Part shown: positions 58,819-64,000 of the stretch, piece by piece
Layout: the number at the start of each line of letters is the position of its first letter
How positions within the stretch are numbered: the stretch's first letter is position 1
NCBI GenBank assembly: GCA_035713725.1
Contig: DASTMZ010000051.1
Location: 10,988 to 74,987, forward strand
Direction: 5' to 3'
Origin: DASQPR01 sp035713725
Lineage (GTDB): Bacteria > Actinomycetota > Actinomycetes > Mycobacteriales > Micromonosporaceae
DNA: 64,000 nt
The notes under the pieces: model-generated
Seen by the model: the letters and a program-made list of their open reading frames with translations, nothing else
Database searches by the model: none
Told to the model about the DNA's origin: nothing
Position numbers and translations under genes: made by a program

Positions 58819-61173
58819 ATGGCCAGGCAGGCACCACGCAAGGACATCGACGAGGGCGAACTGACCGTCTCACGACCGCGGAAGACCGCCGCCGGCGTCG
58901 GCGGGGTGATCCACGGCATGACCCCGGTCGTTGCCCAGATGGGCGTCACCCGAGGCGCTCGTACGCTGCTGAAGCTGAACCAGCCCGACGGGTTCGACTG
59001 CCCCGGCTGCGCGTGGCCGGACCCGAAGCTGCCGGATCGAGGTCACCTGGAGTTCTGTGAGAACGGCGCGAAGGCGGTCGCGGAAGAAGCGACGCTGCGC
59101 CGAGTCACGCGGGACTTCTTCGCCGCGCACTCGATGACCGACCTCGGTGGGCGGACCGACTACTGGCTCGGCCAGCAGGGGCGGCTCACCGAGCCGATGG
59201 TGCTGCGGGACGGCGCCTCGCATTACACCCCGATCTCGTGGGACGACGCGTTCGCGTTGATTGCCGATGAACTCCACGGCGTTTCGACGCCGGACGAGGC
59301 CGTGTTCTACACGTCGGGGCGTACGTCGAACGAGGCGGCGTTCCTCTACCAACTGTTCGCGCGCGCGTACGGCACGAACAATCTGCCGGACTGCTCGAAC
59401 ATGTGTCACGAGTCGTCGGGAACCGCGCTCAGCCAGTCGATCGGCATCGGCAAGGGAACGGTCAGCCTCGACGACATCCACAAGGCGAAGCTGCTCGTGA
59501 TCGTCGGGCAGAACCCGGGTACGAACCACCCGCGCATGCTGTCCGCGCTGGAGACGGCCAAGCGCAACGGTGCTCGCATCATCGCGGTGAACCCACTGCC
59601 GGAGGCCGGCCTGATGCGCTTCCGCAACCCGCAGACCGTACGAGGCCTAGCCGCCGGTGGCACTCCACTGGCCGATCAACACCTGCACATCCGTGTCGGT
59701 GGCGACATGGCGCTGTTCCAAGCGATCGGCGCGCTGCTCGTGGAGTGGGACGCGATCGACCACGAGTTCATCGCCACGAGCGTGGACGGACTGGCGGCCT
59801 ACGTCGCGGCACGCGAGACGCTGGACTGGGCCGACGTCATCGAGGCGACCGGCCTGACCCGGGACGAGATCGTCACCGCGGCAGAGGCGTTCGCCGAGTC
59901 GGAGGCGACGATCGTGTGCTGGGCGATGGGCTTGACCCAGCAACGCGAGTCGGTTGCGACGATCCAGGAGATCGCAAACGTACAGCTGATCCGCGGCATG
60001 ATCGGCAAACCCGGCGCCGGACTGTGCCCGGTGCGCGGACACTCCAACGTGCAGGGCGACCGGACGATGGGCGTCTGGGAGAAGCCTCCGCCGTGGACCG
60101 CGAAACTGGGCGAGAAGCTCGGCTTCGCCATACCGCGGCAACACGGGTACGCAACGGTTCGTACGATCGAAGCGATGCGCGACGGCAAGGTGCGCGTGTT
60201 CGTCGGCATGGGTGGCAACTTCGCCGCTGCCACGCCGGACACGAACGTCACCGAGGAAGCGCTGCGGTCGCTGCGGCTGACCGTACACATCTCGACGAAG
60301 CTCAACCGGTCGCATGTCGTACCCGGGCGGACCGCGCTGATCCTGCCGTGCCTCGGCCGAACCGAGATCGACGCGCAAGCCAGCGGCGCACAGTTCGTGA
60401 CCGTCGAGGACTCGATGTCGGCCGTGCACGCGTCGCGCGGCGGGCTCGAACCGGCGTCGCCGCACCTGCGGTCGGAGGTGTCTATCGTGTGCGGCATCGC
60501 ACGAGCGACGCTCGGCGACGGTCTGCCCTGGCGGGAGTGGAATGCCGACTACCGCGCGATCCGGTCGATGGTCGCCGAGATCGTACCCGGTTTCACCGAC
60601 TACGAACGCCGCGTGAGCGGACCGAAGTCGACCGGGTTCGTGCTGCCGCATCCGCCACGCGATCGGCGCAGCTTCCCGACACCGAACGGGAAGGCACAGC
60701 TGATCGTCACGCATCTGGAGCCGATCCGGATCCCCGAGGGACACCTGCTGCTGCAGACAGTACGAAGCCACGATCAGTACAACACGACGATCTACGGACT
60801 CCAGGATCGCTACCGCGGCGTACACAACGGTCGTCGCGTCATCATGGTGAACCCGGCCGATCTCGCGCGGCTCGGCTTCGCCGACGGTGACACCGTCGAC
60901 GTCGTATCGGTCTGGACGGACGGTTCGGAGCGTCGAGCGCGCGCATTCCGCGCCATCGCGTATCCGTCCGCGCGCGGCTGCGCGGCCAGCTACTTCCCGG
61001 AGGCGAACGTGCTGGTTCCGCTGGAATCCACCGCGAAGGGCTCGAACACGCCGGCCTCCAAGCAGATCGTGGTACGGCTCGAGCCCAGCTGGGCGGAGGC
61101 GGTTGCGGAAGCGGCCGACGCGTTGCCCGCCGACGCATTGCCGGCGGAGTCGCCTGACCTGCAAAGTCAGTAG
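58819..61173 (+). CDS. FdhF/YdeP-family molybdopterin oxidoreductase
   Basis: 784 residues from ATG at 58819 (GTG at 58813 also possible). Family pattern FDCPGCAWPDPKLPDRGHLEFCENGAKAVAEE near residue 60, then SGRTSNEAAFLYQLFARAYGTNN with DCSNMCHESSG, VIVGQNPGTNHPR, and GHSNVQGDRTMG, and a C-terminal molybdopterin-binding domain (SHDQYNTTIYGLQDRYRGV). The N-terminal 4Fe-4S motif of classical formate dehydrogenases is not complete. Substrate unknown; no FdhD or electron-transfer subunit is next to it. Its end overlaps the convergent lipoprotein by 7 bp. Confidence 0.92.
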   Translation: MARQAPRKDIDEGELTVSRPRKTAAGVGGVIHGMTPVVAQMGVTRGARTLLKLNQPDGFDCPGCAWPDPKLPDRGHLEFCENGAKAVAEEATLRRVTRDFFAAHSMTDLGGRTDYWLGQQGRLTEPMVLRDGASHYTPISWDDAFALIADELHGVSTPDEAVFYTSGRTSNEAAFLYQLFARAYGTNNLPDCSNMCHESSGTALSQSIGIGKGTVSLDDIHKAKLLVIVGQNPGTNHPRMLSALETAKRNGARIIAVNPLPEAGLMRFRNPQTVRGLAAGGTPLADQHLHIRVGGDMALFQAIGALLVEWDAIDHEFIATSVDGLAAYVAARETLDWADVIEATGLTRDEIVTAAEAFAESEATIVCWAMGLTQQRESVATIQEIANVQLIRGMIGKPGAGLCPVRGHSNVQGDRTMGVWEKPPPWTAKLGEKLGFAIPRQHGYATVRTIEAMRDGKVRVFVGMGGNFAAATPDTNVTEEALRSLRLTVHISTKLNRSHVVPGRTALILPCLGRTEIDAQASGAQFVTVEDSMSAVHASRGGLEPASPHLRSEVSIVCGIARATLGDGLPWREWNADYRAIRSMVAEIVPGFTDYERRVSGPKSTGFVLPHPPRDRRSFPTPNGKAQLIVTHLEPIRIPEGHLLLQTVRSHDQYNTTIYGLQDRYRGVHNGRRVIMVNPADLARLGFADGDTVDVVSVWTDGSERRARAFRAIAYPSARGCAASYFPEANVLVPLESTAKGSNTPASKQIVVRLEPSWAEAVAEAADALPADALPAESPDLQSQ

Positions 61174-61844
61174 CTGGCCAACGCCTCGGCCTTGTTCAGC
61201 AACGCCACCTTCTGCGCGTTCGTGAATCCGGTGTGCAGGTCGAAGGTCAGTGCCACGGCCCGCGATGCGTCGACTTGAAGGATCATGTCGATGCTGCCGC
61301 GCACCGAGGTCTGCAAGACTCCGGCCGTGGTTTGCGCTCCGCATCGCCGCGCCAGTGCTTCGACCTCCGGTCCGGATCCCGGTCCCAGATTGAGGACGAC
61401 CTCGCTGACCGTCGATGCGACCGTGCCGTCGGATGCCACGTTCAGCAGTTGGGCGACGTGAAACGCCACGATATTGATCCGGGCGAGCTCGCTGACTTGC
61501 TGGTTCTGCGGGTAGTACGGGAATCCGACGCCGCAGTCGACCGGCTGGGCCTTGGGTGTGGCAGCGAGTATGCCGGCGCACGCCGTCGGGTCCAACGTGT
61601 AGTTCGTGTAACCCTGACGAGTCGTGCTCGAGTCCGGCCAGACATCCCGCTGCGTCAACATGAACACACCAGCGCGGGTGGATCCGTCGACACCGCACAG
61701 TGTCACGGGGCCGGGCGCGTTGAAGCCGGTCGCGTCGGCTGACGGCCGGTCACGGCCGGTCGGTATCACGTCCGTCGTACAGGCCGCGAGTGCCAAAGTC
61801 GCTGCGGTCGCCACGATCGCGATGGCGATGGTCATCCGCCGCAT
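61167..61844 (-). CDS. Lipoprotein, paralogue A of three
   Basis: 225 residues from ATG at 61844. Signal peptide with lipobox LAAC. The mature protein has CGVDGS, VWPDS, ACAGILAATP, VDCGVGFPYYPQ, ARRCGAQ, and GSIDMILQVDASRAVALTFDLHTGFTNAQKVALLNKA. Four Cys beyond the lipobox probably form two disulfides. Aligns with the two lipoproteins upstream in order and pattern (CG..., [ID]WP, FP[YF]F, Cys-Gly or Cys-Glu, then a C-terminal TNAQKLALL-type helix). Function unknown; no known domain recognised. Last of the tandem run. Confidence 0.8.
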   Translation of the reverse strand: MRRMTIAIAIVATAATLALAACTTDVIPTGRDRPSADATGFNAPGPVTLCGVDGSTRAGVFMLTQRDVWPDSSTTRQGYTNYTLDPTACAGILAATPKAQPVDCGVGFPYYPQNQQVSELARINIVAFHVAQLLNVASDGTVASTVSEVVLNLGPGSGPEVEALARRCGAQTTAGVLQTSVRGSIDMILQVDASRAVALTFDLHTGFTNAQKVALLNKAEALASY

Positions 61845-61940
61845 CACGCCCCCCACATGGGCGATCACGACCGATGCGCGCGGTGCGCCGCCCGAGCGAA
61901 TCGTGACACACGCCGACGGCACTGCTCCAGCGACCGCTCG

Positions 61941-62630
61941 CTACGTTTGTGCCTGGACGATCGCTTTGTCGAGCAGTGCCAGCTTCTGCGCGTTGGTCAG
62001 ATTCGCCTTCTCGTCGAAGACGAGCGCGATGACCTGGTCGGGATCGACCTGGAGCACCATGTTGATGGCGCCATGGGTGGTCGCCGTGTAGCGGTTGCCG
62101 TCCTGCTGGGCGCCGCACAGCTGCGCGAGGTCGGCCAACCCTGACCCGCCCTCCGCCCCGAGCGCCGCGATGACTTCGCGAACGGTGGACAAGATCGTAT
62201 CGTCCGAGCGCATGTTGTAGTCCTGCCCGATCTCCACGCTGGTGATGCCCATGCGCGCGAATTCGGTGACCATCACGTCCTCGGTGAAGTACGGAAACTC
62301 AAGTTGACACAGGGGCGACGCGGGGAACGGGGTCGCCGCGAGCCGGCTCTGGCACGCGTCGGGTTCGAGGAGATAGCTGGCTTCGCCCTGGCCCCATGTC
62401 GAGGCCTTCGGCCAGATATCTTGCGGCGACAGCAGGATGTCGAAGTTGCCAGCGTCGACGGAGCCGCAGACGCCCGTCGGGGAGCTGGGCGGCGTCGACG
62501 GGGGTCCGTCGTCAATCCGCAGACCAGACGGTTCGCGTACCGGCATCACGTCGGGCGCGCACGCCGCGGTCAACGCAACCGCGACAACCACGGCCGCGGC
62601 TCGGGCCACAGCGGCGGCAACCCTGCGCAT
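61941..62630 (-). CDS. Lipoprotein, paralogue B of three
   Basis: 229 residues from ATG at 62630 (AGGAG 8 nt upstream). Lipobox TAAC. Shares with paralogue A the CGSVDAG start, QDIWPKAS, DACQSRLAATP, CQLEFPYF, LCGAQQ and NMVLQVDPDQVIALVFDEKANLTNAQKLALLDKA, including the number and place of the Cys. It is the closest match to paralogue A and probably acts with it. Confidence 0.8.
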   Translation of the reverse strand: MRRVAAAVARAAAVVVAVALTAACAPDVMPVREPSGLRIDDGPPSTPPSSPTGVCGSVDAGNFDILLSPQDIWPKASTWGQGEASYLLEPDACQSRLAATPFPASPLCQLEFPYFTEDVMVTEFARMGITSVEIGQDYNMRSDDTILSTVREVIAALGAEGGSGLADLAQLCGAQQDGNRYTATTHGAINMVLQVDPDQVIALVFDEKANLTNAQKLALLDKAIVQAQT

Positions 62631-62731
62631 CTGTCGTTCTCCTCCCCCGTCGCGTTCATGCTGCCTCACCCGCGCACACTGTCCCGGCGCGAACCGTACG
62701 GCGCTGACCGGACAGCGCCCACGCCGCGCCG

Positions 62732-63418
62732 CTAACCGGATGGTGCGAACGACGCGAGGTCGACCGCGCGGGTCAGCAGGGCAAGCTTCGTCGCGTCGTT
62801 GAATTCGTGCCCCGCGAACGACAGTCCGACCGCGACGTCGTAGCCGAGGCGTACGGCATCGGTGATCTCACCAGTCGCATCGCGGATCGTATAGACCGGC
62901 GGCTGTACGTCCGGCAGTTGCGAACCTTCGCATTGCACCGCCAGTGCCTCGAGACCGGCCGCCGCCGGGCCGGCCAGCGTCAGCACGTATTCGGTCACTT
63001 GCGCGGAGTCGGTCCGATTCGGGCCGACGCGAACGAGATCGGCCTGCCGGACGTCGGTGACGCCGAGTCCGGCCAGCGCGGTGGGTAGGCTCGGCTGCCC
63101 GAAGAACGGGAAGCCGTCCGAGCAGCTGACCGGCGACGGCGCGACGTTGTCGAGCACCGCCCTGCGACAGACGACGCCGGTCAGCGGGGTATCGGACGCG
63201 ATCGCCGCGACGTCGCCGGCGTTCGGCCAGACATCCACCGCCGACAGCAGTGTGCCGGGCACTGGCTGGCCGGACGAGGAACCGCATACCGGCGGCGGCG
63301 CGCCGTCCGGGGCAAGTGTCGTTCGCGAAGCGCCGTCGACGCGTACCACCTCGGGCGCACAAGCGCCGAGCGGCATCGCCAGGAACACAGCGAGCACGAA
63401 CGCGACCGGCCTGCGCAT
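62732..63418 (-). CDS. Lipoprotein, paralogue C of three
   Basis: 228 residues from ATG at 63418. Lipobox LGAC. Features VCGSSSG, VDVWPNAG, VCRRAVLDNVAPSPVSCSDGFPFFGQP, VQCEGSQ, and a C-terminal NDATKLALLTRAVDLA helix. More diverged than A and B, but with the same Cys arrangement and ending. First of the run on this strand. The three together look like a gene family expanded by tandem duplication and then divergence. Confidence 0.78.
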   Translation of the reverse strand: MRRPVAFVLAVFLAMPLGACAPEVVRVDGASRTTLAPDGAPPPVCGSSSGQPVPGTLLSAVDVWPNAGDVAAIASDTPLTGVVCRRAVLDNVAPSPVSCSDGFPFFGQPSLPTALAGLGVTDVRQADLVRVGPNRTDSAQVTEYVLTLAGPAAAGLEALAVQCEGSQLPDVQPPVYTIRDATGEITDAVRLGYDVAVGLSFAGHEFNDATKLALLTRAVDLASFAPSG

Positions 63419-63780
63419 GACGTACGCGTACCAGCCGCGCGACCGGTACGCCTGCCAGCCTCGCGATCGCCGCACGGGTGCGCTCCTCGCCCCAACCACT
63501 CGATGCGTGACGCGACCAGGGGCGGCGTCGCACGGCTCCGGAAGGACCGGCGCGACCCGACATCTGTCGCGGGTGCCGGAATACTGGCACGTCAGGCCAC
63601 CGTCCGTCAGCCCCCAAACGGGAGCGCGGTCGAGAGCGTCGGCGGGAGCGCTTTCGCGATCGACCGAACCACGTGCGTTAGTGGCATTCGTCCCGTTCGG
63701 CCGGGAAATTCGGCATCGCCGGCTCGTGGCAGCGTGCGGGCTTGCTGCCATCATAATAATTAGGTTAGTTTACAAATCCT
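63419..63780. promoter_or_regulatory. Divergent intergenic region with DtxR/IdeR-like half-site
   Basis: Gene-free region between lipoprotein C and a rightward gene. From about 63750 on it is markedly AT-rich for this window. TTAGGTTAG at 63760-63768 equals one half of the actinobacterial IdeR/DtxR iron box; the other half (TTTACAAATC) does not match. This might place the flanking genes under iron control, but a single half-site is weak evidence. Confidence 0.35.
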
Positions 63781-64000
63781 ATGGATCAACGGAAGCGCCC
63801 GACCATGCGACGGAACCGGTGGGTCCTGTCCGCGGTGGCCGTGCTCGTCGTCGTGATCGGTCTGGTGGTGTGGCCCATGCTCGGTGATGGTGATGGACGC
63901 GGCGGCGCGACGCAGTTCCCGAACGTCGTCGTTCCGGTGCCGGTCTCCGCGGTCGCGTCGGCTGGACCGCCGTTCGTCATCGACCGCGGCACCGCGATTG
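63781..64000 (+). CDS. Membrane-anchored protein, N-terminal part (cut by the right edge)
   Basis: At least 73 residues from ATG at 63781 to the edge with no stop. A short basic N-terminus (DQRKRPTMRRNRW) is followed by one hydrophobic segment (VLSAVAVLVVVIGLVVWPM), then a secreted-looking GDGDGRGGATQF stretch. An in-frame ATG at 63805 would leave a cleaner membrane anchor. It is divergent from the lipoprotein run; the region between is AT-rich. Function cannot be told. Confidence 0.7.
   Translation, partial: MDQRKRPTMRRNRWVLSAVAVLVVVIGLVVWPMLGDGDGRGGATQFPNVVVPVPVSAVASAGPPFVIDRGTAI

Noticed and set aside
1..64000. Prophage, insertion sequence or integrative element
   Set aside because: No integrase, transposase, phage structural or conjugation gene, and no consistent change in base composition other than the short patch near 63750.

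Overview
The window is chromosomal DNA of a high-GC actinomycete. The support is: heavy use of GTG and TTG starts, a bacterial proteasome activator (Bpa) ending in GQYL, four LytR-CpsA-Psr (LCP) proteins, a DUF222/HNH protein, an ABC/DesK-type sensor cluster, and many genes that appear to be leaderless (TANNNT 6-8 nt before the start codon). Nothing allows the genus to be named. No rRNA, tRNA, CRISPR array, transposase, integrase or prophage gene was seen. The one element that looks mobile or structural is a nested inverted repeat at 27034-27389.

Left part (1-17000). A gene cut by the left edge follows a two-component pair (449-3021). That pair is divergent from a secreted beta-lactamase-fold lipoprotein. 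Next come a HlyD/MacA-type membrane adaptor and, divergent from it, a lipoprotein with a duplicated Cys/His motif. The RNA-repair pair Pnkp-Hen1 follows, with coupled ATGA reading frames. Beyond an alpha/beta hydrolase lies a rightward run: a MenB/BadI-like crotonase, Bpa, an ABC exporter, and a DesK/NarL-type two-component pair.

Middle (17000-27400). A leftward block holds pheA, a membrane protein, serS and two HAD phosphatases. It is followed by arginine deiminase, a DUF5926-like protein, an RsbW-like ATPase with a cytoplasmic GAF-PAS histidine kinase, and the nested inverted-repeat element.

Envelope block (27397-40291). A leftward array runs from a polyprenyl-phosphate sugar transferase through a flavin-reductase-like protein, four LCP proteins, a rhodanese and a glycerophosphodiesterase. 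An Fpg/Nei DNA glycosylase, a family-4 glycosyltransferase and a CDP-alcohol phosphatidyltransferase follow. Together these suggest assembly of a cell-wall glycopolymer (sugar transferase, glycosyltransferase) and its attachment to peptidoglycan (LCP).

Right part (40284-64000). Mostly independent units: an unrecognised winged-helix-like protein, a CBS protein, a DUF222/HNH protein, an aminotransferase, CorA, a cyclophilin, a rhomboid protease, a PH-like protein, a thiolase, and an OmpR-type two-component pair followed by a DUF5666-like lipoprotein. Then come a DDAH-type amidinohydrolase divergent from an Lrp/AsnC regulator, a TY-Chap/YbjN-like protein, an FdhF/YdeP-family molybdoenzyme, and three tandem paralogous lipoproteins. 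A partial membrane-anchored protein runs off the right edge.

A striking property of the whole window is the number of short in-frame tandem repeats (15, 21 and 27 bp), inside otherwise ordinary genes and between genes.
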